Origin: UBA9980 sp964436235
GTDB taxonomy: Bacteria > Muiribacteriota > UBA9980
Direction: 5' to 3'
Length of the DNA stretch: 64,000 bases
Assembly: GCA_964436235.1 (NCBI GenBank)
Contig: CAYTCW010000004.1
Location: forward strand, 1-64,000
Shown: positions 17,963 through 27,400 of the stretch, piece after piece
Layout of the letters: every line of letters begins with the position of its first letter
Position numbering within the stretch: the stretch's first letter is position 1
Position numbers and translations under genes: made by a program
The notes under the pieces: generated by a model
What the model was told of the DNA's origin: nothing
The model's database searches: none
What the model saw: only the letters and a program-made list of their open reading frames with translations

Positions 17963-20902
17963 ATGGCGTACTTAAAATCAAAATTTAACCATTCGTTCAA
18001 ACTTAATATTCTTGGCGGCTTTTTATTTATAATTCCGATTATTTTATCGTTTTCCATTTTTGCTTCCTGCGCATTCGCGCTCAATCTAGATTTCGCGTCG
18101 TGGCGCGTTTTAAAATCGCCGCACTTTAATGTGTATTATCATAACACGAACGACGGCTTTGCCCGCTCGGCTGCGGCTATAGCCGAAAGCGCCGCGGCGG
18201 ATATATCCCGCACTTTCAATATGAAAAAAATTCCGTCCGGCATTCCCCTTATTTTATACGATGCGGGCGACGCGCCTTTCGGTTTCACAAATATACTTCA
18301 AAATAAAATATGGGTGAGCATAGCGCTTCCCGATTCGACCGAGCTTTCCGATAAAATATGGATTGAATCTATTATAAGGCACGAGTTGACTCATTACCTG
18401 ATGGGCGTTAAACTCGACCGGGTGGTTAAATTGGGCACGGGGCGTCTTGTAGGATGGGGCGTAACTCCGATGTGGTTTATCGAGGGCGTCGCGCAGCACG
18501 AAGAGTCGGGCTGGAACGCGGTTAAGGATTCGGCCGTAAGAACGGCGGTGCTGTCAAATAAATTTTTAAATCTTTCGGACCTTCAGATTTTTTATTTCTT
18601 TAATTATCAGGGACGCCGTTTAGGATATCATATCGGCAATTCCATGGTCGATTATATGGTTGAAAGATTCGGCCAGCGAGTGATTTCAGATATTATGGAG
18701 AACCTTTCATACTTCAAGCTCAATTCGTTTAATTATTCATTCAAGAAAGTCACTAAAATTTCGCTTAACCAGTTTTTTAAAGAGTGGCAGAGCCATAGTC
18801 TCGCTAAATATAAAAAGCAGGTCGAGGGTAAGAAATCGATCAAAGATTATTCAAAATCCATAGGCTTTTACAGCGGCCTTAATATCTCGCCTTCATTTAA
18901 CTGCGACGGCAGTAATTTATTTTTATTATCGAACAAGGGCCGTGACGCGAGGCGGCTGTCGCTTTTTAGCATAGACATTCCAACGGGCGGCAATAAGAAA
19001 CTTATCGATAATTTAGAAGATAACTATTTTCTTGATAAAAACTCTGAATTCATTCTTTTTTGCCGTAAATCAAGAGATAAATACGACAATTTAGTTTCCG
19101 ACATTTTTCGTTACGACGTTAAAACCCGCGCCATAAAACGCATAACGCGCTGGCTCAAGGCGGCGAATCCCGTTTATGACTATGACGATAAAACCATATT
19201 GTGTATCCGGCAGGAAGCGGGCGCCACAAATTTATGCCGTATCGATTTCAACGGTAATATTCGCGAAAAGATCGCCTCTCCCGGTTATAACTGCGCCATA
19301 TACGATATACAGGTGCCTCACGGATATAAAAAATCGGCCGCTGCGGATAAATCCGAAAAAATAATGTTTTTGAATTATTTTAAAGACGGCCGTTTCAGCA
19401 TAGCTTATCTTAACTACGACAAAAAATCGCCGGACTATGCAAAAATATCGCCGCTCACTTTTTTTGACGGCATAGTGATCAAGCCCCGCGTTTATAAAGA
19501 AAAAGACGGTTCCTATAAAGTGTTTTTCATAAAAGACCGCGAAGGTATATTCAATATTTGTTATATGCGTCTTGAAAAAGGCCGGAAAGGGTTTATCGTT
19601 TCAGATATGAAACAGCTCACCGATTTCAGCGAATCGGTCCTCGATTACGATTATTGCCCCGCGTTTAATCGTTTCGCGGTCGTAACGCAGACTTATTACG
19701 GTTCGGATATAACTTTGATCGAATCCGGCAAAAAATACATAGAAGCTGAAAACGAGAAGATCGAATCCGCCGCCGGCGCAGAAAAAATAGCTTCGGCTTC
19801 ACGGCCTGCGTTTTCGGTAAAATCGAAATCAGCTTTATCACCTTCTTCTTCGATAGCGCCGCTATCGAGACCGTCTTCAGTGACGCCGGCGTCCGGTCCT
19901 GAATCGGCCGTGATCAAGCCTTACAAAAACGATTTGAAGCTCGATTATTTAATTCCGATGGCCGGTTCGCAGACCTCGAAATCGTTATATGGTTTTCAGG
20001 GAAGGGTTTCAGACGCCATTAACCGCCATGTTATCGATTATCAGCTGCTTGCGGGTTCATCTAAATACCGCAACTTGAACGCTTCTTATATATACCGCGG
20101 CTTTAAGCCTTCGTTAGGCGTTTCGGTTTACGACATAGTCCGCGATTTGAGGCCCGGCGTGCTCGAAAATATAAGGGGAGCAGATTTATTCGTCAATTAT
20201 AAACTGTTCGATTCAGTCGCGACCATAGATATATTCGACCGCAGAATTTCGGCTAACTCTATTTCTCCGCGCTTAGCGCTTACGCGCCCTCAGCTTTTTA
20301 ACGGCGAATATAAAGACCGCGGCTATTTTTTAAAACTTTTAAATTACAGCGCGGAAAATACCGTCGATGCCGATATTCACCCGATCAACGCTCACGCCGT
20401 TTCGATCTATCATCAAAACAGCACTCCGAGATTCAATTCTTTTTATAATTACAAAGTTAGTAAAATAGACGCTTCCAAATGGATGATGATCGACGGCAGG
20501 CTCAAAAATACCGTTAAATTAAGAACGATCATCGGCGCATCGTCAGGCGATTACGACTTTCAGATAGGCGGCCACAACGATCTTCGCGGATATTCGACAA
20601 GGCCTGTAATCGGAAAAAAAGTCAATCTTTATTCTTTCGAATATTCTCACCGCAATATAGACAGGCCTCTGCAGTTAAAGATATTATCTATCAATAAAGT
20701 TTATCCCGCGCTTTTTTACGATATAGCCGCCGTCGGCGATAATTTAAAAGGCGCAAAGTGGCATAGATCGGCCGGCCTCGAATTAAAAACCCGTCTTTTA
20801 ATTTTCAGAAAAACGCCTTTAGTGGGTAAAACAGGCGTGGCGTTCAGGCTCGGAGAAGGCAGCGAAAAAGAGTTCTACACGGCATTCGATTTAAAATTTT
20901 AA
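17963..20902 (+). CDS. Exported metallopeptidase - beta-propeller - outer-membrane barrel protein
   Basis: About 979 aa from the chosen start, which has an AAAGAG ribosome site upstream. Residues 1-39 are a signal peptide or N-terminal anchor, and FASC is a poor lipobox. Residues 48-290 form a gluzincin peptidase (Peptidase_MA-like) with HELTH at 140-144 and a third-ligand Glu at about 174 (WFIEGVAQHEE). A TolB/WD40-like propeller follows (about 300-590) with repeated blades ending in ISPSF-, LFLLSNKG- and ILFCRKSRD-type strands. A Ser/Pro/Ala-rich linker (about 605-650) leads to alternating amphipathic strands to the end, with RGYSTRP resembling the RGY segment of Omp85-type proteins. The chain ends ...TAFDLKF, with a terminal Phe as in outer-membrane barrels. 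The likely site is the outer membrane with the peptidase facing the periplasm or outside. The substrate is unknown. Confidence 0.82.
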   Translation: MAYLKSKFNHSFKLNILGGFLFIIPIILSFSIFASCAFALNLDFASWRVLKSPHFNVYYHNTNDGFARSAAAIAESAAADISRTFNMKKIPSGIPLILYDAGDAPFGFTNILQNKIWVSIALPDSTELSDKIWIESIIRHELTHYLMGVKLDRVVKLGTGRLVGWGVTPMWFIEGVAQHEESGWNAVKDSAVRTAVLSNKFLNLSDLQIFYFFNYQGRRLGYHIGNSMVDYMVERFGQRVISDIMENLSYFKLNSFNYSFKKVTKISLNQFFKEWQSHSLAKYKKQVEGKKSIKDYSKSIGFYSGLNISPSFNCDGSNLFLLSNKGRDARRLSLFSIDIPTGGNKKLIDNLEDNYFLDKNSEFILFCRKSRDKYDNLVSDIFRYDVKTRAIKRITRWLKAANPVYDYDDKTILCIRQEAGATNLCRIDFNGNIREKIASPGYNCAIYDIQVPHGYKKSAAADKSEKIMFLNYFKDGRFSIAYLNYDKKSPDYAKISPLTFFDGIVIKPRVYKEKDGSYKVFFIKDREGIFNICYMRLEKGRKGFIVSDMKQLTDFSESVLDYDYCPAFNRFAVVTQTYYGSDITLIESGKKYIEAENEKIESAAGAEKIASASRPAFSVKSKSALSPSSSIAPLSRPSSVTPASGPESAVIKPYKNDLKLDYLIPMAGSQTSKSLYGFQGRVSDAINRHVIDYQLLAGSSKYRNLNASYIYRGFKPSLGVSVYDIVRDLRPGVLENIRGADLFVNYKLFDSVATIDIFDRRISANSISPRLALTRPQLFNGEYKDRGYFLKLLNYSAENTVDADIHPINAHAVSIYHQNSTPRFNSFYNYKVSKIDASKWMMIDGRLKNTVKLRTIIGASSGDYDFQIGGHNDLRGYSTRPVIGKKVNLYSFEYSHRNIDRPLQLKILSINKVYPALFYDIAAVGDNLKGAKWHRSAGLELKTRLLIFRKTPLVGKTGVAFRLGEGSEKEFYTAFDLKF

Positions 20903-20923
20903 TATGGAAAAGAAGGTAACTCG

Positions 20924-21709
20924 ATGAAAATTAAATTAGAAGAAAAAATCCGGATTAAAGGTAAATTGTTCAATGCCGGCCGCATTAAAACACTTTGTGT
21001 TTATGCCGGCGTAATTTTATTTATTTGCGCATATATTTTTTCGGCGTCTCCCGTTTATTGCGAACCGGCCGCCGCAAAGGATCCCGTTGAAACCGGCCAG
21101 GCCCATAAATGCACGAAATGCGACGCTAAAGGCCTTGTAGTATGCGGCAATTGCAAAGGCTCAGGAATGGCAAAAAGCAACACTTCGCTCTATCGCGACG
21201 ATGAAAAGCACTGCATTAAATGTAATGGAAAAGGCAGACGCCTCTGCAATAACTGCGCGGGCGAAACTAAGTTTTACTCATATCCTGCCGCCGATGCCAA
21301 AACTTGCGGATATCTTCACACTATTTTTAAAATCGAATCCAGAAAAAACAAGCCTGCGCCGTCAAGCGTTACTTTAGTAGTGGACGGCGTAGAAATAGCT
21401 AAAAAGTCTGCGGAAGGCCGCGTGCGGGTTTTTGATTTCGGCAAAATAGCATTGAGCCCCGGCGCGAAGCACAGGATGGAGCTCGCCGTTTATATCAAAA
21501 AAGGCATCGCCGGATATCATTACGGCCGCATATACATTCACAATATTAAAATCGTTTCCGGCAAAGTGACGCTTTGCGAGGGAGGCCGCAAAAGCCTTAA
21601 ATTAAGCGATGATACGCGCGTCGAAGACTGGGAAGACGAATTTCGCGGCCTTTACGTGAATACCGAAGAAACCGGCAGCTTTAAAATAATAGATAACGCA
21701 ACTAAATAA
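20924..21709 (+). CDS. Exported protein with DnaJ-type CxxC zinc-finger repeats
   Basis: Protein of 261 aa. A basic N-terminus is followed by one hydrophobic segment (about 20-42), read as signal peptide or anchor. Four Cys pairs follow between about 62 and 115: CTKCDAKG, CGNCKGSG, CIKCNGKG and CNNCAGE. This is the CxxCxGxG spacing of the DnaJ central zinc finger, here without a J domain. The remaining 140 residues are a beta-rich, charged domain that I do not recognise. It lies 21 nt after the peptidase-barrel gene with its own AAGGT ribosome site, so the two are probably co-transcribed. A role as a periplasmic protein-folding or binding partner is speculation. Confidence 0.78.
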   Translation: MKIKLEEKIRIKGKLFNAGRIKTLCVYAGVILFICAYIFSASPVYCEPAAAKDPVETGQAHKCTKCDAKGLVVCGNCKGSGMAKSNTSLYRDDEKHCIKCNGKGRRLCNNCAGETKFYSYPAADAKTCGYLHTIFKIESRKNKPAPSSVTLVVDGVEIAKKSAEGRVRVFDFGKIALSPGAKHRMELAVYIKKGIAGYHYGRIYIHNIKIVSGKVTLCEGGRKSLKLSDDTRVEDWEDEFRGLYVNTEETGSFKIIDNATK

Positions 21710-21775
21710 GTCAGGATATCGTCTGTTCGGACCGTGAATCGAGTTTTAATTTAAAGTAATTTAAAATGAAATAAA

Positions 21776-22255
21776 TTAAAACTTGATATCGTTTTTTATT
21801 GCTTCGAGTTTAGCTAAGTGGCCTTTTTCTTCGTTGATAATCTGCTGGATTATTTCGGCGCTGGCGCCGTCGAATTGTTTTTTTACTTCGGAATAAAAGT
21901 CTATCGACATATTTTCAAGTTCAACGGCTATTTTTATGGCGTCTTCAACGCTTCCCGCGGCGAGTGCAAGTGCGCTTTTTTCGACCGCGCCGCTCATGCG
22001 GCTGGCTATTCCCTCAAGATATTGTTCATATTCGCCCGGGTATTTATAGCGCGGCGCGTAATCGGCGCTGGTTTCGAGAAGTTTTCTGAAGACGCCTATG
22101 TGTTTTTCTTCCTCGGCGGCAAGAAAGTTGAAAACATCCCGCGCGGCATGCACGCTCGAGCCTTCATAGAGTTTGAGATATAAATCGACGCCGCTGCGTT
22201 CGATTCTGACGGCCGCCTCTATGGCGTCGTTTATGTTATAAAAATTTTCTTTCAT
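21776..22255 (-). CDS. Rubrerythrin-like ferritin-family diiron protein
   Basis: Protein of 159 aa from the Met at 22255, which has AAGGAGAG 7 nt upstream. An in-frame extension to 22360 has no ribosome site and begins within the promoter. It is a four-helix ferritin-like fold with likely diiron ligands Glu19, Glu49 with His52 (EEEKH), a Glu of the ELENMSIDFY segment at 112-114, and Glu143 with His146 (EEKGH). There is no C-terminal rubredoxin domain, so this is the erythrin-only form. Family members reduce peroxide or handle iron in anaerobes. It is transcribed alone and convergent with the zinc-finger gene. The electron donor is unknown. Confidence 0.85.
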   Translation of the reverse strand: MKENFYNINDAIEAAVRIERSGVDLYLKLYEGSSVHAARDVFNFLAAEEEKHIGVFRKLLETSADYAPRYKYPGEYEQYLEGIASRMSGAVEKSALALAAGSVEDAIKIAVELENMSIDFYSEVKKQFDGASAEIIQQIINEEKGHLAKLEAIKNDIKF

Positions 22256-22331
22256 TAAAAATCTCTCCTTTACCTCGATAAAACGATAACGGACCTTTTC
22301 GCCGGCCCGCGCCGCTACTTTTGTCTGAAAG

Positions 22332-22360
22332 ATTATACCATATCCTTGCGGCTTAGTCAA
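22332..22360 (-). promoter_or_regulatory. Sigma70-type promoter of the rubrerythrin-like gene
   Basis: On the minus strand TTGACT (22360-22355), 17-nt spacer, TATAAT (22337-22332). The leader of about 70 nt is GC-rich. It is back to back with the promoter at 22418. Confidence 0.78.
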
Positions 22361-22417
22361 TTAAGGCGCCTCTATTTATCGAGCGCTGAAAACTATCGAA
22401 GAATCGAACGGCTTTTA

Positions 22418-22446
22418 TTGACTTAATCCATAAAATCTGGTAGAAT
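22418..22446 (+). promoter_or_regulatory. Sigma70-type promoter of the 22489-33291 gene series
   Basis: TTGACT (22418-22423), 17-nt spacer, TAGAAT (22441-22446). It starts 58 nt from the divergent rubrerythrin promoter. Confidence 0.75.
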
Positions 22447-22488
22447 AGCCTTTGAAAATATAAGATTAAAAGCCGGACGGAATTGTCA

Positions 22489-24264
22489 ATGTTTATAAAA
22501 AAATATAAAAATACTAAAAATATAGAGGGCATACCCTGTATAAAAAAGCGGGCAGCATCCGTTAATTTCGTTTTCACTGATATTTCGGCTTCGAGTTACG
22601 TGCTGGTAATGGGGGCGATATCGGTTATTTTTATTTTAGGTTTCTCTTTTTTATTTTCATTTCTGTCCGAATATTCGCAGACCTATCATCAGGGTAAATC
22701 GCAGGCGGCTTATTATCTGGCCGAAGCCGGCGTCGAGAGGGCTATTTACGAGCTTAAAAACATCTTCCGCACTCCTTTGGTAAATGAAAAAAAAGAGGTC
22801 AACGAAAACCTTCTTAAAATTTTAGATTATCACAGCGCGCAGGATTTTCAGCTCAGTTTCGCCGATCCGGAATTCTCGGGCGATTCGAAATATTACGTAA
22901 AAATAGAATTTTTCGATTTGAAAGAAACGCCATTCGGATCGCTTCTGCGCGAAAAAGAAGTGCCGCCGAAGCTCGAGCAGTACAAAAAAGACACCGTTTC
23001 ATTCGCCAATCCTAAAAAATTAGGCGGCTGGCAGGGAAAACTAAAAATAACGGCCGCCGGAACCGTCAGAATGCTTTCCACTAACGGCGAATTAAAAGAC
23101 ATTTCAAGGACGCTCGTAGTCATACGCGATATCAAGGTTATGGACCTTACGCCCATAGCCACCGAATACACTCTGTTCATATCGGGTGAAAAGACCGAAT
23201 ATATCAAAGAAGGCGATTTTATCCTCGAACACGGGCTTTCGAATCTGATCGTCATAGCCCAGGGGTTTGTCGATGATTTTCAGAGGCTTCTGCCCTATCT
23301 TAAAGGCTCGATGAAAGAAATGATAGATATAGTCAGGGATTTTGTCACAAAAACTAAATTCACCAAGCCTCAGGAAAAGAAAATGGAAGATATATTCAAG
23401 GCCTATAAAGTCGCAGGCAGAGTTCGCACGAACGGAGTCGTCCATATTTATCTGCCTTTTTTCGACGTTGACGATATAATAAATTACTTTGTTTCCAATA
23501 ATTACTACGAAAGGCCGGAGGTCGGTTATCCGTTCTGCAATAACCGCCTCCACGACAGGTTTATGTCGTGGGCGACCAAATTCGAAGGCGATATAAAAAA
23601 GCACTATTACGAATTGGTGCCCTATGTAATACAAAACCAGAAGCCCACTCCGAAGGTCGAGCAATATACCCGCTGGAGCACCTTTCCTAATTACCTGAAG
23701 CAGTATCCGAACGAAACCGACCCTGAAAATCTTAAACAGCTTCTGCAGAACGCCGAATTATACGCGACTGAAATCATTCCTCACGGCCATTTTATCTTCG
23801 GCGAAAAAAACAATCCATATAAGCTCGACGGAATAACTCTCATAAAAGGCGATCTCAAAATAGCCGGCTTTCTCGAAGGCCGCGGAATACTTATCGTCAC
23901 CGACAATATTTACGTTCAGGGCGACGTGAAACTTATCGATGATAAAACCCTGCTGACCATCGTTTCACAAAATGGAAAAATAATCATACCGCAGAGGGCT
24001 AAAATTAATATTCAGGCTTCAGTATATGCCAAAGATTCTATATTCGGCGGCGAAGAGGTCAACGTAATCGGAAATTATACCGTAACCAATCTTAACCGCC
24101 AGGAAGGCGAAGACGGCAAATTGCTAATGCCGCGCAAATTTAAAATTAAATACGATAATCGCATAAGAAATATAATGGGTGATAATTTCTGGGTGTCCAT
24201 ATCGAAGCGCGATATAAAGCGTTATGAAATAGGCGGATTAAGTAAAAACGAAGACGACGAATAA
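22489..24264 (+). CDS. Membrane-anchored pilus-assembly PilX-like protein
   Basis: About 591 aa. An N-terminal cytoplasmic stub of about 35 residues precedes one hydrophobic helix (about 38-60), followed by the segment AAYYLAEAGVERAIYELKN. This is the diagnostic start of PilX-type and other minor pilin-like proteins. The long exported part is beta-rich, with a C-terminal region (about 440-570) of short strands like a right-handed solenoid (GDLKIAGFLEGRGILIVT, IYVQGDVKLI). A canonical prepilin peptidase Gly-Phe cleavage site is not evident, so assembly into a pilus is uncertain. The ATG at 22489 is used. A TTG two codons upstream is the alternative. No other pilus genes are present in the window. 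Confidence 0.7.
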   Translation: MFIKKYKNTKNIEGIPCIKKRAASVNFVFTDISASSYVLVMGAISVIFILGFSFLFSFLSEYSQTYHQGKSQAAYYLAEAGVERAIYELKNIFRTPLVNEKKEVNENLLKILDYHSAQDFQLSFADPEFSGDSKYYVKIEFFDLKETPFGSLLREKEVPPKLEQYKKDTVSFANPKKLGGWQGKLKITAAGTVRMLSTNGELKDISRTLVVIRDIKVMDLTPIATEYTLFISGEKTEYIKEGDFILEHGLSNLIVIAQGFVDDFQRLLPYLKGSMKEMIDIVRDFVTKTKFTKPQEKKMEDIFKAYKVAGRVRTNGVVHIYLPFFDVDDIINYFVSNNYYERPEVGYPFCNNRLHDRFMSWATKFEGDIKKHYYELVPYVIQNQKPTPKVEQYTRWSTFPNYLKQYPNETDPENLKQLLQNAELYATEIIPHGHFIFGEKNNPYKLDGITLIKGDLKIAGFLEGRGILIVTDNIYVQGDVKLIDDKTLLTIVSQNGKIIIPQRAKINIQASVYAKDSIFGGEEVNVIGNYTVTNLNRQEGEDGKLLMPRKFKIKYDNRIRNIMGDNFWVSISKRDIKRYEIGGLSKNEDDE

Positions 24265-24327
24265 TGCGTCGGCCGTTTTGTTTGTTTTTGATTTATTATT
24301 CTGATTCAATTAAAGGAGATGCCAGAG

Positions 24328-25098
24328 ATGAAAACTTTAAGATATCTTTTTTTGTTCATGGTTTCGGGCGTGTTTATATTTTTCACGCCGGCAGCCAGGG
24401 CCGAAGTAATGGAAGCCGAGCTTCCGGCCCATTTTAAAAATATAGAAAACCTCAAATTTTCTATAAAAAAATTAAAAAATATGTTCGTGACTTATGCGGC
24501 CGCTTATAACCAGAACGATAAGCAATTAAAAAACTTCGTTTCCGATATCGTTTCCTGTCTGGCGGATTGCGAGATAAGCGCGATGGAATCGGCGGGGCTT
24601 TCAGAGTCGCTCGCTGAAACCGTCGTCAGGCTCAAGTTGGTGCACGAAGGGCAGAAGCGCGTTTACGACCAGTTTGTCAGAGTGCTCGACGAGGCCTATA
24701 TCAAGCGCGCCGTTTCAACTAAAATTGTCGCGGATGCCGAAAAGGTCGCCGCCATGATTTCTAAAGACGAAAACGCCAAAGCCTCGCCGGATAAACTTAT
24801 TTATAAATATTACGGGGTTAATGCAAAAGGCCATGCCGCGCATAAAATTGAAAAAGAAAATACCGTGATAAGAGGCAAAAGCAGTTTTTTCGGAACTGAA
24901 AAAGACGACACCAAGCAGATAATTAATAAATATAACGCCGGGCAGCCTGAAAAACAGAAAAAAATAACCGGAATGGAATTTATGGACCCCGCCGCGGCCC
25001 GCGAAAGCGCTCAGGAAGCCTCGAATGCCGAAGCCTCGGGCGCGAAGAAAGACGCTGAAGCAATAATCAAAGAAAAAACGGATAAAAAAACGGAGTGA
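24328..25098 (+). CDS. Exported helical protein of unknown function
   Basis: About 256 aa. The start is decided by AAAGGAG, which abuts the ATG at 24319 but lies 9 nt before the ATG at 24328. The signal peptide is clear (hydrophobic core to about residue 24, cleavage at AARA-EV). The mature part is rich in Lys, Glu and Ala and strongly helical, with a Cys pair in the segment LADCEISA near residue 75. It ends in a low-complexity Lys/Glu tail. No family is recognised. It sits between the PilX-like gene and rnhB, 8 nt before the latter, and is probably in the same transcript. A periplasmic location is likely. Confidence 0.7.
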   Translation: MKTLRYLFLFMVSGVFIFFTPAARAEVMEAELPAHFKNIENLKFSIKKLKNMFVTYAAAYNQNDKQLKNFVSDIVSCLADCEISAMESAGLSESLAETVVRLKLVHEGQKRVYDQFVRVLDEAYIKRAVSTKIVADAEKVAAMISKDENAKASPDKLIYKYYGVNAKGHAAHKIEKENTVIRGKSSFFGTEKDDTKQIINKYNAGQPEKQKKITGMEFMDPAAARESAQEASNAEASGAKKDAEAIIKEKTDKKTE

Positions 25099-25106
25099 TA
25101 GCCTGA

Positions 25107-25823
25107 ATGCATCAAAATATGGACCTTTTTGAAACAACCGGCCTGCCGGTCAATCAACGCTTGACTTTCGATGAAAGCATATTCGACGCCTACGCTAAAA
25201 AAGAGCGCATTAAAAATACCGACAACGTGATGCATTATTTTGAATCGCGTTTAAGGGCCGCGGGTTATCGAAGTATCGCGGGCGTCGATGAAGCAGGGCG
25301 CGGGCCTATAGCGGGCCCGGTCGTAGCCTCTATGGTCATATTGCCGCCCGATTATCACGTCAGCGGCCTTTACGATTCAAAATCGGTTTCTGAAAAAGTC
25401 CGCGAGTCGGTTTTTGCTTCGCTGACCACCGATCCCGCCGTAAAATGGGCCGTCGGAATAGTCGATAATGAAGAAATAGACCGCGTTAATATTCTTCAGG
25501 CGACTTATCAAGCAGTCTATAAGGCTTATTCGAGTCTTTGTGAACGGCCCGATTTTATTTTAAACGACGCAATGATCATTCCGTCGATAAAAACCTCGCA
25601 GAAAAAGGTTATCAAAGGCGACGCTAAATCGGCTTCGATAGCGGCCGCGTCAATAATAGCGAAGGTCACCCGTGACCGGATAATGGGCGAATATGACCAG
25701 AAATATCCGCAGTATGGTTTTTTGAGCCATAAAGGCTACGGTACGGCGCGTCATATCGAAAGCATACGCCGCTACGGCTATTGCCCGATACACCGTCTTA
25801 CCTTTAAAATCGATATATCATGA
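25107..25823 (+). CDS. rnhB: Ribonuclease HII
   Basis: Protein of 238 aa. RNase HII removes RNA from RNA/DNA hybrids and single ribonucleotides from DNA. The catalytic DEAG motif is at Asp61-Glu62 (GVDEAGRGPIAGPV). The conserved LYDSKSVSEK region follows, then a further acidic residue in FILNDAM and KGDAKSASIAAASIIAKVTRD, with SHKGYGT near the end. All signature residues are present. The 55-residue extension before the DEAG motif is longer than in proteobacterial enzymes and resembles Bacillus-type enzymes. The ATG at 25107 is used and a Met four codons later is possible. The order rnhB - FliK-like - FlhB-like follows. Confidence 0.95.
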   Translation: MHQNMDLFETTGLPVNQRLTFDESIFDAYAKKERIKNTDNVMHYFESRLRAAGYRSIAGVDEAGRGPIAGPVVASMVILPPDYHVSGLYDSKSVSEKVRESVFASLTTDPAVKWAVGIVDNEEIDRVNILQATYQAVYKAYSSLCERPDFILNDAMIIPSIKTSQKKVIKGDAKSASIAAASIIAKVTRDRIMGEYDQKYPQYGFLSHKGYGTARHIESIRRYGYCPIHRLTFKIDIS

Positions 25824-25851
25824 TCAGTTTCAGTCCGTTTTTATTTTGTTT

Positions 25852-25877
25852 TTAATTAGTGATTACTGATTAATTTT
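25852..25877 (+). terminator. Weak AT-rich hairpin after rnhB
   Basis: Arms 25852-25860 and 25865-25873 pair with one mismatch around a 4-nt loop and are followed by TTTT. The low GC content makes this at best a weak or partial terminator before the FliK-like gene. Confidence 0.3.
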
Positions 25878-25918
25878 ATAACTATTTTCAGTCAAATATT
25901 TAAATCGCCGGGGAAAAA

Positions 25919-27373
25919 ATGTCGGAAGTTAAAATAAGCAGCGTCAGCAGTATAAAACCAGTAGAGCCTTCTGGCGCTTCGCCGCAGGAGTTTACTCCCC
26001 GCGAGGGCCAGGTTTATACCGCTAAAGTCAAGGGCTTTATGGAAGGGACCGCTTTAGTTGCCATAAACGACCGTTTTTTGCTGTCGCTTTCCGATTTAAC
26101 GCTTAAATCGGGAGAAAGTATATTATTGAAACTGATTAAGCGCGAGGCTGACGGCAAACTTATTTTTAAACTTGTGACAGGCGATAACGCCGGGGGCCGA
26201 AGCCTTGAAGCCCTGCCGAAAGGCGCCGCCGATATTTTAAAAAATATAGGTGTAGATGCAAAAATTCCTTATTCGCAGACCGTTTTAGAATCCAGGTTAA
26301 ATTTCGGCCTCCGCCTCGATGCGCGCTCTATCGAACGGGAAGCTTCATCGCTTAATAAATTTTTAGAATCCTTTACGGCAGGCCGTTCAGGCGAACAATC
26401 AACTCCGGCCGGTTTGCAGGAAGGTGCTTTGCCGCAGATTAAGAATCAGGCCGCCGGCGGGGCGGCCGCTTCATTATTAAAATCCGGCGCCGACATTCAG
26501 ATGTTATCCGACGCGGTCGTTTTATTGAATAAGTCGGGTATCGCTTTCGGGCCGGCCGCGATTAAACTCGCCGCGTCGCTTCTTGAAAAACTCCGCGGCG
26601 GTATAGATTTTAACGATCTTTTTTCTTCGCGCAATTCGCTTTTAGCGGATGAGATTGCCGCCGTTATTCCCCAATTGGAGAGTTTGAATAAAAAAGCCGC
26701 TCTCGCCGCGGGCCGGCTTCTCGGTTATATGAAAAATTCAGTTCCGTCAGGCGCCGCCGATGCCGGCCTGAAAATAGCGTCGGCATTTTCGAGGCTCGCT
26801 TTCGAATCGGCCGTTTCCGCGGAAAATAAGAGTTTAGCGGCGCTGAAAGATCTATTCACGCTTATCGGCGAGCTCGACAAAATGCGCGGCGGAGCAGATA
26901 ACGCCGATAGTTCCTCCAAACAGGCCGCATTTAATCAGCTGCGCGAAAATATATTCGCTCTGCTTGAAAATCGCGCTTTAATAGAGCTTTATTCAGCCAT
27001 GTCGGGAAGCGAGTTATTTAAAATTCCGATCGATTACGAAGGTGAAAACGGCGAGGCGCTCTGTGAAATAGAAAGGGAGGACGGCCGCGTTTCGGCCGTA
27101 GATATTTATCTTACTCTTTCAAAATTAGATACGGTAAGAATTAACGTGAAAAAAAAGGAAAATGCGGCGGGCATATATATATTCGTTAAAACTAAAGCGA
27201 TCAAAGATTATATTAACGCTAAATATTCCGAGAATAAAGAATTACTTGATTCGGCGATGAAATCCCGATATTATTTTACCGTAGTCGTCGGCAAAAAAAT
27301 CGATTTTATGCCGCCGATCATTAAATATCACAAAAGCGCCGCGGCGTGCGCGACTTTAGATATCAGCGCTTGA
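25919..27373 (+). CDS. FliK-like (YlqG-type) protein next to rnhB
   Basis: Protein of 484 aa. It has an N-terminal small beta domain (about 25-95, GQVYTAKVKGFMEGTALV), a long Ala/Leu-rich helical middle, and a C-terminal domain (about 365-475). The C-terminal layout resembles the FliK hook-length-control C-domain (strand-rich segments such as EALCEIEREDGR and DIYLTLSKLDTVRINV). The gene order rnhB, FliK-like, FlhB-like matches, from memory, the rnhB-ylqG-ylqH order of Bacillus. No flagellar genes occur in the window, so a flagellar role is not implied. The ribosome site is GGGG 5 nt before the ATG. The distant family assignment rests on both context and pattern. Confidence 0.65.
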   Translation: MSEVKISSVSSIKPVEPSGASPQEFTPREGQVYTAKVKGFMEGTALVAINDRFLLSLSDLTLKSGESILLKLIKREADGKLIFKLVTGDNAGGRSLEALPKGAADILKNIGVDAKIPYSQTVLESRLNFGLRLDARSIEREASSLNKFLESFTAGRSGEQSTPAGLQEGALPQIKNQAAGGAAASLLKSGADIQMLSDAVVLLNKSGIAFGPAAIKLAASLLEKLRGGIDFNDLFSSRNSLLADEIAAVIPQLESLNKKAALAAGRLLGYMKNSVPSGAADAGLKIASAFSRLAFESAVSAENKSLAALKDLFTLIGELDKMRGGADNADSSSKQAAFNQLRENIFALLENRALIELYSAMSGSELFKIPIDYEGENGEALCEIEREDGRVSAVDIYLTLSKLDTVRINVKKKENAAGIYIFVKTKAIKDYINAKYSENKELLDSAMKSRYYFTVVVGKKIDFMPPIIKYHKSAAACATLDISA

Positions 27374-27400
27374 ACCGCGTTTTTAAGGTGATCGATTTAT

